The translations under genes were made by a program, and so were the position numbers. Shown piece after piece: positions 34,528 to 43,358 of a stretch of 51,605 nt of DNA; position 1 is the stretch's first letter; each line of letters starts with the position of its first letter. The stretch spans positions 1 to 51,605 of the forward strand of contig NZ_JADPKA010000025.1 of the NCBI RefSeq assembly GCF_023073715.1, read 5' to 3'. The DNA is from Bradyrhizobium sp. 164. Its GTDB lineage: Bacteria; Pseudomonadota; Alphaproteobacteria; Rhizobiales; Xanthobacteraceae. The notes under the pieces are model-generated. The model did not search any database, was not told the DNA's origin, and worked only from the letters and a program-made list of their open reading frames with translations.

Positions 34528-36891
34528 ATGCTCGAAAAGCACAGCGAGAATGAGGTTCATGTCGACAAGGTCGAGCAGGGACCTACGTCCTCGATCGCCT
34601 TCGGGCTGGAACGGCTCGGGCTGATCGCCGTCCGGACCCCGATCGTTTCCTGTATCGTCCTGCTCGCGCTGATCGTCGGCGCCGTGTTCGGCATTCACCG
34701 GATCAAGATCGACGATTCGCTGTCGCAGCTCTTCCGCTCCGACACCCGCGAATTCCACCAATACGAAGAGGTGACCAAGAAGTTCCCGGCCGAGGAGTTC
34801 GACGTTCTCGTCGTGGTTGAGGGCAAGGATCTGCTGGCGAGGAACAACCTGGAGAAGCTGCGGGACTTCATCACGGACCTGCAATTGGTCGAAGGCACGC
34901 GCGGGCTGGTCTCGCTGTTCTCTGCGCGCCAGGCGCCGGCGCCGGGCAAGCTGCCGGCGGCGCTGTTCCCGCCCGAGCTGCCCGAGGGCGCGGCCTATGA
35001 CAAGTTCATCGAGACCGTCAAGAACAACGAGATCATCCGCGGCAAGCTGTTGTCGGAGGACGGCACGCTGGCCCTGATCGTGTTGTCGCTCGATCCGGAG
35101 GTGGTCGGCTCCAATAAGCTGACCAAGACCGTCGGCGACATCCGCGCGCTGATGAAGGAGGACCTTAGCGACACCGGGCTCAACGTGCAGCTCTCCGGCG
35201 TGCCGGTGATGCAGCTCGAGATCCGCAACGCGGTCGAACGCGACGGGCTCACCTACAACATCCTCGGCATCCTCGCCGGCTGTATCATCGCCATCATCTT
35301 CTTCCGCAAGATCTCGTTTATGGTCGCGGCGGCATTCCCGCCGATGATCGCGATCCTGCTGGCGCTCGGTGCGCTCGGCTGGGCTAATTTCAACCTTAAC
35401 ATGTTCCTGAACGTGATGACGCCGCTCATCATGGTCATCAGCTTCTCGGACTCGATGCAGCTCACCTTCGCCGCGCGCGACCGGCTGATCGCAGGCCAGG
35501 ACAAGTTCACCGCGTTCAAGAACGCCGTGCTGGTGGTGGGACCGGCCTGCGTGCTGACGCACGGCACCGCCGGCATTTCCTTCATCGCGCTCCAATTCTC
35601 CGACTCCGACCTGATCCGCAAGTTTGGCGAAGCGGGCCTTGCTGCCACCATCATCGCGCTGGTCGCGGTGCTGTCGCTGGTGCCGGTGTTCGGCGTGCTG
35701 TTCGTGCGCAACGAGAAGGTTTTTGCGGTCAAGTTCCAGGGTGCCGATGCCGGCGTCCAGGCGCTGCGCAATTTCTGCTATTGGATCGCGGTGCGCATGG
35801 TCGGCCGTCCCGGCCTGTTCAGCCTGATCGCGGTGCTGTTCGTCGGCGGCCTCGGCGTCATCTATGCCAATCTGGAGCCGCGCTACCGGCTCGCCGATCA
35901 GGTGCCGGACAAGCGCCAGGCGGTCGCCGCCAGCGACCGGCTCGACGCCAAGCTGACCGGTGCCAATCCGGTCAACGTTCTGATCGCGTTCCCCAAGGGC
36001 GAATCGCTCTATTCGCCGGAGACGCTCCAGACCATCGGCGACGTGCATGCGATCGTGGAGAAGGCGGCCGGTGTCGGCAACGTCTGGTCGCTCGAGACCC
36101 TGCGCCGCTGGCTGGCGGAAAAGGCCGGCAGCGCCGACGTCGCGACGCTGCAGGAATATGTCAACGTCATCCCCGAGCACCTGGTGCGGCGCTTCATCGA
36201 CGCCGAGCAGGACGCGGTCGTGGTCGCCGGCCGTGTGCCGGACAAGGATTCCAGCCAGCTGCTGCCGATCGTCGACAAGCTCGATTCCGAACTCGACGCC
36301 GTCCGCAAGAAGCATCCCGGCTACGAGATTGCGGTGACGGGCCTCGCTGCGATTGCGGCGCGCAACTCGGCCAGCATGATCGAGAAGCTGAACCGCGGCC
36401 TCACCGTCGAATTCGCGCTGGTCGCGATCTTCATCGGCCTCGCCTTCCGCTCCTGGGTCGTGATGTTGGCCTGCATCCTGCCTGGCATCTTCCCGGTGGT
36501 GATGTCGGGTACGGTGCTGTGGGCGATGGGCGAGGGCCTGCAATTCGCCAGCGTCGTCGCGCTCACCGTCTCGTTCGGCCTCGGCCTCAGCGCCACCATC
36601 CACTTCCTCAACCGCCTGAGGCTCGAGAGCAAGCCGGGCGTCGGCTCGGCGCTCGCGGTGGAGCGCGCCACCGTCTTGGTCGGCCCGGCGCTGATCCTGA
36701 CCACGGTGGTGCTGGCCTGCGGCCTCGTCGTGACCGTGTTCTCCGACCTGCCGTCGCTGCGGCTGTTCGGCTGGCTCAGCGCCTTCTCGATGGTGATGGC
36801 GCTCGTCGCCGACCTCTTCATCCTGCGGCCGACGGCGATGTGGCTGATCAATCTGCACGCGAAGCTGCAGGGCGACAAGCCGGCGATTTGA
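34528..36891 (+). CDS. MMPL/RND-family transporter in the hopanoid locus
   Basis: Inner-membrane transporter of the RND superfamily (MMPL/SSD type), 787 residues. The topology is the classic duplicated one: TM1 near residues 35-55, a large periplasmic domain (about 56-235), five more helices (about 240-400), then a second helix, domain and bundle. The second repeat contains VSFGLGLSATIHFLNR, resembling the proton-relay helix of HpnN-like proteins. It is a paralogue, not a duplicate, of HpnN at 46767. Its place between eutC and the hpnC operon suggests that it moves a hopanoid or related lipid; this is inference. The gene ends at a strong two-way terminator. Confidence 0.85.
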   Translation: MLEKHSENEVHVDKVEQGPTSSIAFGLERLGLIAVRTPIVSCIVLLALIVGAVFGIHRIKIDDSLSQLFRSDTREFHQYEEVTKKFPAEEFDVLVVVEGKDLLARNNLEKLRDFITDLQLVEGTRGLVSLFSARQAPAPGKLPAALFPPELPEGAAYDKFIETVKNNEIIRGKLLSEDGTLALIVLSLDPEVVGSNKLTKTVGDIRALMKEDLSDTGLNVQLSGVPVMQLEIRNAVERDGLTYNILGILAGCIIAIIFFRKISFMVAAAFPPMIAILLALGALGWANFNLNMFLNVMTPLIMVISFSDSMQLTFAARDRLIAGQDKFTAFKNAVLVVGPACVLTHGTAGISFIALQFSDSDLIRKFGEAGLAATIIALVAVLSLVPVFGVLFVRNEKVFAVKFQGADAGVQALRNFCYWIAVRMVGRPGLFSLIAVLFVGGLGVIYANLEPRYRLADQVPDKRQAVAASDRLDAKLTGANPVNVLIAFPKGESLYSPETLQTIGDVHAIVEKAAGVGNVWSLETLRRWLAEKAGSADVATLQEYVNVIPEHLVRRFIDAEQDAVVVAGRVPDKDSSQLLPIVDKLDSELDAVRKKHPGYEIAVTGLAAIAARNSASMIEKLNRGLTVEFALVAIFIGLAFRSWVVMLACILPGIFPVVMSGTVLWAMGEGLQFASVVALTVSFGLGLSATIHFLNRLRLESKPGVGSALAVERATVLVGPALILTTVVLACGLVVTVFSDLPSLRLFGWLSAFSMVMALVADLFILRPTAMWLINLHAKLQGDKPAI

Positions 36892-36955
36892 GCGGGAGGG
36901 CCCGGGCCGTCTCGTATTCGACGTCAAGCAGCCATACGCATGTCCATGTCAACAA

Positions 36956-36987
36956 AAAGCCCCCGGCTCGCGAGAGCCGGGGGCTTT
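36956..36987. terminator. Bidirectional rho-independent terminator
   Basis: A 14-bp perfect stem, AAAGCCCCCGGCTC / GAGCCGGGGGCTTT, with loop gcga, lies between the converging transporter gene (plus) and the small secreted protein gene (minus). A run of A on one side and T on the other allow use in both directions. Confidence 0.92.
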
Positions 36988-37010
36988 GTTGCTCGTGAGC
37001 GGAAAGGACG

Positions 37011-37508
37011 TCAGCCCTTCGTCATCGTGATGTTGACGCCGCGGATTTCGCCCTTGGAAGAGATCTGCACCGTCTGCTTGGTGCCGTTGGTGCGCAGTGA
37101 CAGATTGGCGGCAAAACCGTTGGCCTCGACGAACACGTCGATCTGGCCGCCGCCGGCGGTGCCCTGGAGGTTGCCGAAGATGTTGCGGCTGGCTTCGCTC
37201 CAATTGCCGGAGATGCGGTCGCCCTGGCTCGTCACGTCGCTCGTGAGGTCGAACTTGTAGCTGTCGGACGCGCAGTGCAGCGCCTGCTTGAGGTTGAGGC
37301 CGCTGCCGGCGACCTTGTAATCGGCCTTGCAGCGGATGCGTTCGGTGGAGCCGTCGGACAGCGACACCGTGCCGGTGCCGGTCCACGCGCCGTCAAAACC
37401 GGCAAATGGGCCGGACGATTGAGCATGGCTTGCCGACACTGAGAAGAGCAGCGCAGCCCCGATGCCGACCGCCTTGATTGCCTGTCCAGATCGCCCAAAG
37501 AATGTCAT
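37011..37508 (-). CDS. Small secreted protein of unknown function
   Basis: Predicted exported protein of 165 residues. The ATG at 37508 is chosen because a signal peptide follows directly (AIKAVGIGAALLFSVSASHAQ, cleavage after AxA near residue 30). An upstream in-frame ATG at 37562 would place 18 unlike residues ahead of it. The mature part is a beta-rich domain with FDGAWTGTGTVSLSDGS and a single Cys pair (RCKAD and HCASD), suggesting a disulfide in the periplasm. It looks like a small lipocalin-like or DUF-type beta-barrel, but I do not recognise a family. It converges with the MMPL transporter and is separated from it by a terminator. Confidence 0.75.
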   Translation of the reverse strand: MTFFGRSGQAIKAVGIGAALLFSVSASHAQSSGPFAGFDGAWTGTGTVSLSDGSTERIRCKADYKVAGSGLNLKQALHCASDSYKFDLTSDVTSQGDRISGNWSEASRNIFGNLQGTAGGGQIDVFVEANGFAANLSLRTNGTKQTVQISSKGEIRGVNITMTKG

Positions 37509-37956
37509 CTCAAATATCCCGTTTTGGAACGACGTCCATTCAAGACAAGGACGTCTCGCCACATCGAAAGTTTAGTGTTCCGAGCCTGTGCTAGGTTCAA
37601 CGCGTGACCACCGAAGATGGTGCTTCGTGCCACGCGCAATAACGCGATTCCCCGTGTTTCGGTGTGTTTCTGACCGAAACAGCGAGGCGGAGAGATGCAG
37701 CTCTGCAACAGATCCCAGCCAAAACGCGATGTTCCAGAATTATCTCGTAGTATCAGCCTCTTACATCTGCCAATGAAGGCGCAGGGAAGACCTGATTTGG
37801 TGGAAGTGGCGCCAATTTGGCCGCATTTGCCAGTGCTTGTGCCTTCTCTGAGCCCGCTACTCCCGCGGCAACTTGCCATCAGAAGAATCCGCGCCGGACA
37901 TCCGCCCTGTGCAGCCCGTGATCGGTGCGATTCTGCCGTCAGAATGAAGGAATACA
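37509..37956. other. 448-bp spacer upstream of two small exported-protein genes
   Basis: This is a divergent promoter region with lower GC than its surroundings. No convincing gene was found; a 150-codon minus-strand frame has no family likeness and abuts the next start on both sides. The only clear symmetry is the dyad at 37656-37680. Confidence 0.5.
37656..37680. promoter_or_regulatory. Dyad GTTTCGGT-N9-ACCGAAAC
   Basis: A perfect 8-base inverted repeat with a 9-base spacer lies in the middle of the 448-bp divergent spacer. The symmetry fits a TetR/LysR-type operator or a small hairpin; the binding factor is unknown. Confidence 0.4.
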
Positions 37957-38190
37957 ATGCGTAAGCTTCTCGTCGCTCTCACCCTGCTGTCGGCCTCTCT
38001 TTCGACGGCGGCGTTCGCCCAGCAAGGGCGTGGCACGGACGCTGAGCAGAAGGCCTGCACACGCGACGTGCAGAAGTTCTGCCGTCCGGTCATCGACCAG
38101 GGCGATTTCACCGTCCTGGCCTGCCTCAAGGAGAACCGGGCCAAGATCTCGCAGGCCTGCGACCAGGTCCTGAAGAACCACAACCAGTAA
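37957..38190 (+). CDS. Small exported Cys-rich protein (GLG1-type repeat)
   Basis: Exported protein of 77 residues: signal peptide (MRKLLVALTLLSASLSTAAFA) and a mature part of about 55 residues with four Cys in the pattern KACTRDVQKFC...VLACLKENRAKISQAC. This pattern is like one unit of the cysteine-rich repeat found in GLG1/ESL-1 and in many small bacterial periplasmic proteins. Two disulfides are likely. The function is unknown. GAAGG is placed well before the ATG. It is followed by a long hairpin and then hpnC, so it is probably its own transcription unit. Confidence 0.75.
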   Translation: MRKLLVALTLLSASLSTAAFAQQGRGTDAEQKACTRDVQKFCRPVIDQGDFTVLACLKENRAKISQACDQVLKNHNQ

Positions 38191-38202
38191 GCTCGGCCGC
38201 TG

Positions 38203-38236
38203 GCCGACAAGGGCGGCCTGGGCCGCCTTTGTCGGC
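38203..38236. terminator. Long hairpin between the Cys-rich gene and hpnC
   Basis: A 15-bp stem (38203-38217 with 38222-38236, one G-T wobble) has a 4-base loop, ctgg. There is no T-run after it, so it may end or weaken transcription entering hpnC, or protect the upstream mRNA, rather than be a classical terminator. Confidence 0.6.
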
Positions 38237-38369
38237 GCGATCCGCAAGGGGCAGCCATCGAGAGACAGGATTGGTTTTGCGCCCGTATTCCCCTATATGG
38301 GGGCCGCCGGCATGAGCCCGCGCGAGCGAAAAAGCCCTTCCTGTCCAACCGATTGTAAACCAGCCCTCG

Positions 38370-39254
38370 ATGACCTCTGCGAGCGAATTGCGATCCGGCA
38401 AGAGTGACCGCGACGAGAATTTTCCCGTCGCGTCCTGGATCATTCATCCGCGTCATCGCGCGCTGATTCTGGCGTATTACAATTTCGTCCGCACCGCCGA
38501 CGACATCGCCGACCATTCGACGCTGCCGCCCGACGAAAAGCTCGCTTATCTCGACCTGCTCGAGGCGGAACTGCTCGGCAGGGGCGACACCCAGGCCGAA
38601 TCGGTCACCCTGCGCCGTGCACTGGCCGAGCGCGGCATGGCGCCGCGCCATGCGCTCGACGTGCTCATCGCCTTCCGCATGGACGTCACCAAGCTGCGCT
38701 ACGAGAATTGGGACGAGGTCATCCACTATTGCCGCTATTCGGCGATGCCGGTCGGCCGCTTCATGCTCGACGTTCATGGTGAGAGCACCTCGACCTGGGC
38801 TGCCTCGGATGCGCTCTGCGCGGCGCTCCAGATCAACAACCACCTCCAGGATTGCGGCAAGGATTTTCGCGAACTCAACCGCGTCTATCTGCCGCGCGAT
38901 GCGCTGGCCGCGAGCGGCGCCTCCGTCGAGCAGCTCGGGCTGACGCAGTCGCCGCCGGCGATGCTGGCCTGCCTTCAGGCGCTCGCCGTGCGTAACGAAG
39001 CGCTGCTGAACGAGAGCAAGTCGCTCAGCGCGCAGGTGAGGGACTTCCGCCTGGGCGTCGACATTTCGGTGATCCAGGCCTATGCCGACCGCATCGTGCG
39101 CCTGCTCAAGGTGCGCGATCCCCTGCGCCAGCGCGTGCATCTGAACAAGCTCGAGCTGCTCGCCTTCAGTCTCGCCGGGATGATTGGCGAAGTCGGCCGT
39201 CGCGCGATCGGACGCAGGGCCATTTCCAGACCGGGGACTGCACATGACGCTTGA
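38370..39254 (+). CDS. hpnC: Hydroxysqualene synthase
   Basis: Squalene/phytoene-synthase-fold enzyme of 294 residues. HpnC converts presqualene diphosphate to hydroxysqualene in the three-step bacterial route to squalene. The first Asp-rich motif, ADDIAD, has Asp44, Asp45 and Asp48. The second, LQDCGKD, with Asp161 and Asp165, has the reduced form usual in HpnC. First gene of the hpnC-D-E-shc-hpnG operon; its end overlaps hpnD by 11 bases. The ATG at 38370 has a weak ribosome site. The name comes from both sequence and order. Confidence 0.92.
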   Translation: MTSASELRSGKSDRDENFPVASWIIHPRHRALILAYYNFVRTADDIADHSTLPPDEKLAYLDLLEAELLGRGDTQAESVTLRRALAERGMAPRHALDVLIAFRMDVTKLRYENWDEVIHYCRYSAMPVGRFMLDVHGESTSTWAASDALCAALQINNHLQDCGKDFRELNRVYLPRDALAASGASVEQLGLTQSPPAMLACLQALAVRNEALLNESKSLSAQVRDFRLGVDISVIQAYADRIVRLLKVRDPLRQRVHLNKLELLAFSLAGMIGEVGRRAIGRRAISRPGTAHDA

Positions 39255-40083
39255 GGCGACCTCGCCCGGCGCCAATTATGGTTCGACCGCATCCGGCAGC
39301 TCTTTCTACGCCGCGATGCGCATCCTGCCGCATGATCAGCGCGAAGCGATGTTCCAGATCTACAGCTTCTGCCGCCAGGTCGACGACATCGCCGATTCTG
39401 ACGGCCCGCGCGCGGAGCGGCTTGCCGCGCTTCAGCAGTGGCGCAACGACATCGATGCGCTCTATCAGGGCAATCCGCCGCCGCGCCTGAAGGACTACGT
39501 CGCCTCGGTGAAGACCTTCGGGCTGAAGCGCGAGGACTTCCTTGCCATCGTCGACGGCATGGAGATGGACGTGCCGCAGGACATCCGCGCGCCCGATATG
39601 GCGACCCTCGATCTCTACTGCGATCGTGTCGCCAGCGCCGTGGGGCGCCTGTCGGTGCGGGTGTTCGGCCTGCCTGAAGAAGACGGTATCCTGCTTGCCC
39701 ATCATCTCGGCCGCGCGCTTCAGCTCACCAACATCCTGCGCGACATCGATGAGGACGCTGGCCTCGGCCGGCTCTATCTGCCGCGCGAGGCGCTGCTGCA
39801 TGCCGGCATCACCGCCACCGATCCCAACCGCGTCATCGCCGAGCGCGCGCTGCCGAAAGTCTGTCTGCCGCTGGCGCAGCGCGCGAAATCGCATTTCGAG
39901 AAGTCGGACGAGATCATGAACCGCAACAAGCGCCGCGCGGTGCGCGCGCCGCGGATCATGTCGAAATACTATCATTCCATTCTGGACCTCCTGATGGCGC
40001 GCGGCTTCGACGCGCCGCGCGCGCCGGTGCGTGTGTCGAAGATCACACGCATCCTGATCCTGCTCCGTTACGCTTTCATCTGA
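39244..40083 (+). CDS. hpnD: Presqualene diphosphate synthase
   Basis: Enzyme of 279 residues that joins two farnesyl diphosphates to presqualene diphosphate, supplying HpnC. Both Asp-rich motifs are complete: QVDDIAD (Asp47, Asp48, Asp51) and RDIDED (Asp167, Asp169, Asp171). SSFYAAMRILP near the N-terminus is the usual substrate-binding start. The ATG at 39244 lies inside the end of hpnC, and the longer open frame upstream is inside that gene. Its stop shares one base with the hpnE start (TGATG). Confidence 0.93.
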   Translation: MTLEATSPGANYGSTASGSSFYAAMRILPHDQREAMFQIYSFCRQVDDIADSDGPRAERLAALQQWRNDIDALYQGNPPPRLKDYVASVKTFGLKREDFLAIVDGMEMDVPQDIRAPDMATLDLYCDRVASAVGRLSVRVFGLPEEDGILLAHHLGRALQLTNILRDIDEDAGLGRLYLPREALLHAGITATDPNRVIAERALPKVCLPLAQRAKSHFEKSDEIMNRNKRRAVRAPRIMSKYYHSILDLLMARGFDAPRAPVRVSKITRILILLRYAFI

Positions 40084-41339
40084 TGCAAAAGACAGTTCAT
40101 ATCATCGGCGCCGGGATTTCCGGCCTCTCCGCCGCCGTGCGGCTCGCCAATGCCGGCTTCAAGGTCGCCGTGCACGAGGCAACGCACCAGGCCGGCGGCC
40201 GCTGCCGGTCCTATTTCGACGGCGCCACCAATCTCACCATCGATAATGGCAATCATCTGCTGCTGTCGGGCAACAGCCATGCGCGTGCCTATGCGCGCGC
40301 GATCGGCACCGAGGCCGGCCTTGTCGGCCCCGAGCGCGCGCAGTTTCCCTTCGTCGACATCAAGACCGGGCAACGCTGGCAGATCGATCTCGGCGATGGC
40401 CGGCTGCCGACCTGGGTCCTCGACGAGAGCCGCCGGGTGCCCGATACCGGGCTGAGCGATTATCTCAAGCTGGCGCCGCTGATCTGGGCGTCGGAGGAGA
40501 CACTGGTCGGCAAGTCCATTCCTTGCGAGGGCATCCTCTATCAGCGTCTGGTGCAGCCGTTGCTGCTGGCGGCGCTCAATGTCGATCCGCCCGAGGGCTC
40601 GGCCGGGCTCGCCGGCGCGATCGTGCGCGAGACGCTGCTCGCGGGGGGGCAGGCCTGCCGTCCCCTGATCGCGCGCGACGGCCTCAGCGCCGTCCTGATC
40701 GAGCCTGCTGTGAAATTCTTGGCTGAGCGCGGCCACACGGTTCAGCTCGGCCATGAGCTGCGTTCGTTTTACACCAATGACGGCAAGGTCGCCGCGCTGA
40801 ATTTCGGCGGCGAGGACGTGATCGAGCTCAGTGAGGGGGACGTCATCGTAATGGCGGTGCCACCCCGCGCCGCCGCCAGCCTGCTGCCCGGCCTGAAGAC
40901 GCCCACCGAATTCCGCGCCATCGTGAACGCGCATTTCCGCTTCGAACCGCCGCCGGGCTCTGCGCCGATCCTCGGCGTGATCGGCGGCGTTGTGGAGTGG
41001 CTGTTCGCGTTCCCGAACCGACTTTCCGTCACCATCAGCAATGGCGACCGCCTGGTCGACATGCCGCGCGAGGAACTCGCGCAGGCGATCTGGAACGACG
41101 TCTGCAAGGCCGGCGGCGTGTCCGGTGAGTTGCCTCCGTGGCAGATCGTGCGTGAGCGCCGCGCCACGTTTGCCGCGACGCCAGCGCAGAATGCCCTGCG
41201 TCCGGCGCCGGTCACTGCGCTGAAAAACCTGTTCCTTGCTGGGGATTGGACTGCTACGGGATTGCCGGCAACCATCGAGGGATCGGTCCGGTCGGGCGAT
41301 CGCGCCGCCGATCTGATTCTCGCCGCACAGCGGCCCTGA
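40083..41339 (+). CDS. hpnE: Hydroxysqualene dehydroxylase
   Basis: FAD-dependent amine-oxidase-like enzyme of 418 residues that reduces hydroxysqualene to squalene, the last step of the HpnCDE route. The N-terminal dinucleotide motif is IIGAGISGLSAAVRL, followed by an acidic residue at the end of the second strand and AGGRCRSY, typical of the family. A C-terminal FAD segment, LAGDWTATGLPATIEGSVRSG, closes the fold. Translation is coupled to hpnD by a one-base overlap; the gap to shc is 51 bp. Confidence 0.93.
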   Translation: MQKTVHIIGAGISGLSAAVRLANAGFKVAVHEATHQAGGRCRSYFDGATNLTIDNGNHLLLSGNSHARAYARAIGTEAGLVGPERAQFPFVDIKTGQRWQIDLGDGRLPTWVLDESRRVPDTGLSDYLKLAPLIWASEETLVGKSIPCEGILYQRLVQPLLLAALNVDPPEGSAGLAGAIVRETLLAGGQACRPLIARDGLSAVLIEPAVKFLAERGHTVQLGHELRSFYTNDGKVAALNFGGEDVIELSEGDVIVMAVPPRAAASLLPGLKTPTEFRAIVNAHFRFEPPPGSAPILGVIGGVVEWLFAFPNRLSVTISNGDRLVDMPREELAQAIWNDVCKAGGVSGELPPWQIVRERRATFAATPAQNALRPAPVTALKNLFLAGDWTATGLPATIEGSVRSGDRAADLILAAQRP

Positions 41340-41390
41340 CGGGCAAATGTCCCGGTCAATTTCAATCGACAATCGGAGCAATCGAGCGAC

Positions 41391-43358
41391 ATGGATTCCG
41401 TGAACGCGACCAGCCGCGAAGCCTTGGATCCAAGCATCTTGGAATCGAGCATTGCATCGGCGACGCAAGGCGTCCTCGGCTTCCAGCAAGCGGACGGCCA
41501 TTGGGTGTTCGAGCTCGAGGCCGACTGCACGATTCCGGCCGAGTATATCCTGCTGCGCCATTATCTCGCCGAGCCCGTCGACACTTTGCTCGAAGCCAAG
41601 ATCGGCAACTATCTGCGTCGCGTCCAGGGTGCCCATGGCGGCTGGCCGCTGGTGCATGACGGTGAGTTCGACATGAGCGCCAGCGTGAAAGCCTATTTCG
41701 CGCTGAAGATGATCGGCGATTCCATCGATGCCCCGCACATGGTGCGTGCGCGCGAGGCCATTCATGCCCGCGGCGGAGCGATTCACAGCAACGTCTTCAC
41801 GCGCTTCCTGCTCGCGACATTCGGCGTCGTGACCTGGCGCGCGGTGCCGGTGCTGCCGATCGAGATCGTGCTGCTGCCGTTCTGGTCGCCGTTCCACCTC
41901 AACAAGATCTCCTATTGGGCGCGCACAACGATGGTGCCGCTGATGGTGATCGCCGCGCTGAAGCCGCGTGCGAAGAATCCGAAGGGCGTCGGCATCGACG
42001 AGCTGTTCCTGCAGGATCCGCGTTCGATCGGCATGACCGCGAAGGCGCCGCACCAGAGCATGGCCTGGTTCCTGCTCTTCCGCTCGCTCGATGCGATCCT
42101 GCGCGTGATCGAGCCGATGTTTCCCAAGAGCCTGCGCAAGCGCGCGATTGATGCGGCGCTCGCCTTCACAGAGGAGCGGCTCAACGGCGAGGATGGCATG
42201 GGCGCGATCTATCCGCCCATGGCTAATATCGTCATGATGTATGACGCGCTCGGAAAGGACGAGAATTATCCGCCACGCGCGACGACGCGGCGGGGCATCG
42301 ACAAGCTGCTCGTTATCAAAGACGACGAAGCCTATTGCCAGCCCTGCGTCTCGCCGGTGTGGGACACGACGTTGACGGCCCATGCGCTGCTGGAAGCTGG
42401 CAACGCGCCAGCCGTGCCGGCCGCCAAGCGTGGCCTCGATTGGTTGATCCCGAAGCAGGAGCTCGAAGTGAAGGGCGATTGGGCGGTGAAGCGGCCCAAC
42501 GTGCGTCCGGGCGGCTGGGCCTTCCAGTACAACAATGCCCATTATCCCGATCTCGACGACACCGCCGTCGTGGTGATGTCGATGGACCGGATGCGCCGGG
42601 AGCACGGCGCGACCGGCTATGACGCCGCGATCGCCCGCGGCCGGGAGTGGATCGAGGGCATGCAAAGCGACGACGGCGGCTGGGCTGCCTTCGACGTCAA
42701 CAATCTCGAATATTACCTGAACAATATCCCGTTCTCCGACCACGGCGCGCTGCTCGACCCGCCAACCGAGGACGTCACCGCGCGCTGCATCTCGATGCTG
42801 GCCCAGCTCGGCGAGACCGCGAAGACCAGCAAGCAGGTGGCCGACGGGGTCGCTTACTTGCGGAAAACCCAGCATCCGGAAGGGTCCTGGTACGGCCGCT
42901 GGGGCATGAACTTCATCTACGGAACCTGGTCCGTGCTCTGTGCCCTCAACATGGCCGGCGTCGACCACAAGGACCCCACGATTCGCAAAGCCGTGGCCTG
43001 GCTGGCCTCGATCCAGAACGAGGACGGCGGCTGGGGCGAGGATGCCGTCAGCTATCGCCTGGACTACAAGGGCTGGGAGGCTGCGCCCTCGACCGCCTCG
43101 CAAACGGCATGGGCCTTGCTTGCCCTCATGGCGGCAGGCGAGGTTGATCACCCAGCCGTCGCCCGCGGGGTGGAGTACCTGATTGCAACACAAAACAAAA
43201 AAGGACTGTGGGACGAGCAGCGGTACACCGCCACAGGCTTCCCCCGCGTGTTCTATCTACGATATCATGGTTACCCAAAGTTCTTCCCGCTGTGGGCACT
43301 GGCGCGGTACCGGAACTTGCGGAACACCAACAGCAGGGTGGTAGGGGTCGGAATGTGA
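41391..43358 (+). CDS. shc: Squalene-hopene cyclase
   Basis: Membrane-bound (monotopic) class II triterpene cyclase of 655 residues that folds squalene to hopene/diplopterol; also called hpnF. The catalytic DXDD motif is complete (Asp387-Leu-Asp389-Asp390, then Thr). Several QW repeats can be seen (QQADGHWVFEL, QSDDGGWAAF, QHPEGSWYGRWG, QNEDGGWGED, QNKKGLWDE). GGAG lies before the ATG. The stop overlaps the GTG of hpnG by four bases. The product enters the extended-hopanoid branch through HpnH. Confidence 0.96.
   Translation: MDSVNATSREALDPSILESSIASATQGVLGFQQADGHWVFELEADCTIPAEYILLRHYLAEPVDTLLEAKIGNYLRRVQGAHGGWPLVHDGEFDMSASVKAYFALKMIGDSIDAPHMVRAREAIHARGGAIHSNVFTRFLLATFGVVTWRAVPVLPIEIVLLPFWSPFHLNKISYWARTTMVPLMVIAALKPRAKNPKGVGIDELFLQDPRSIGMTAKAPHQSMAWFLLFRSLDAILRVIEPMFPKSLRKRAIDAALAFTEERLNGEDGMGAIYPPMANIVMMYDALGKDENYPPRATTRRGIDKLLVIKDDEAYCQPCVSPVWDTTLTAHALLEAGNAPAVPAAKRGLDWLIPKQELEVKGDWAVKRPNVRPGGWAFQYNNAHYPDLDDTAVVVMSMDRMRREHGATGYDAAIARGREWIEGMQSDDGGWAAFDVNNLEYYLNNIPFSDHGALLDPPTEDVTARCISMLAQLGETAKTSKQVADGVAYLRKTQHPEGSWYGRWGMNFIYGTWSVLCALNMAGVDHKDPTIRKAVAWLASIQNEDGGWGEDAVSYRLDYKGWEAAPSTASQTAWALLALMAAGEVDHPAVARGVEYLIATQNKKGLWDEQRYTATGFPRVFYLRYHGYPKFFPLWALARYRNLRNTNSRVVGVGM

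Noticed and set aside
34510..36927. An 805-codon minus-strand open frame opposite the MMPL transporter
   Set aside because: The product is Asp/Arg/His/Gln-rich, typical of the complement of membrane-protein codons, with no motif.
37505..37957. A 150-codon minus-strand frame filling the spacer before the Cys-rich protein
   Set aside because: No family likeness and no credible ribosome site; it would occupy the whole divergent promoter region.
40068..43193. A 1041-codon minus-strand open frame opposite hpnE and shc
   Set aside because: It runs across two well-identified genes and their spacer and has the composition of a shadow frame.
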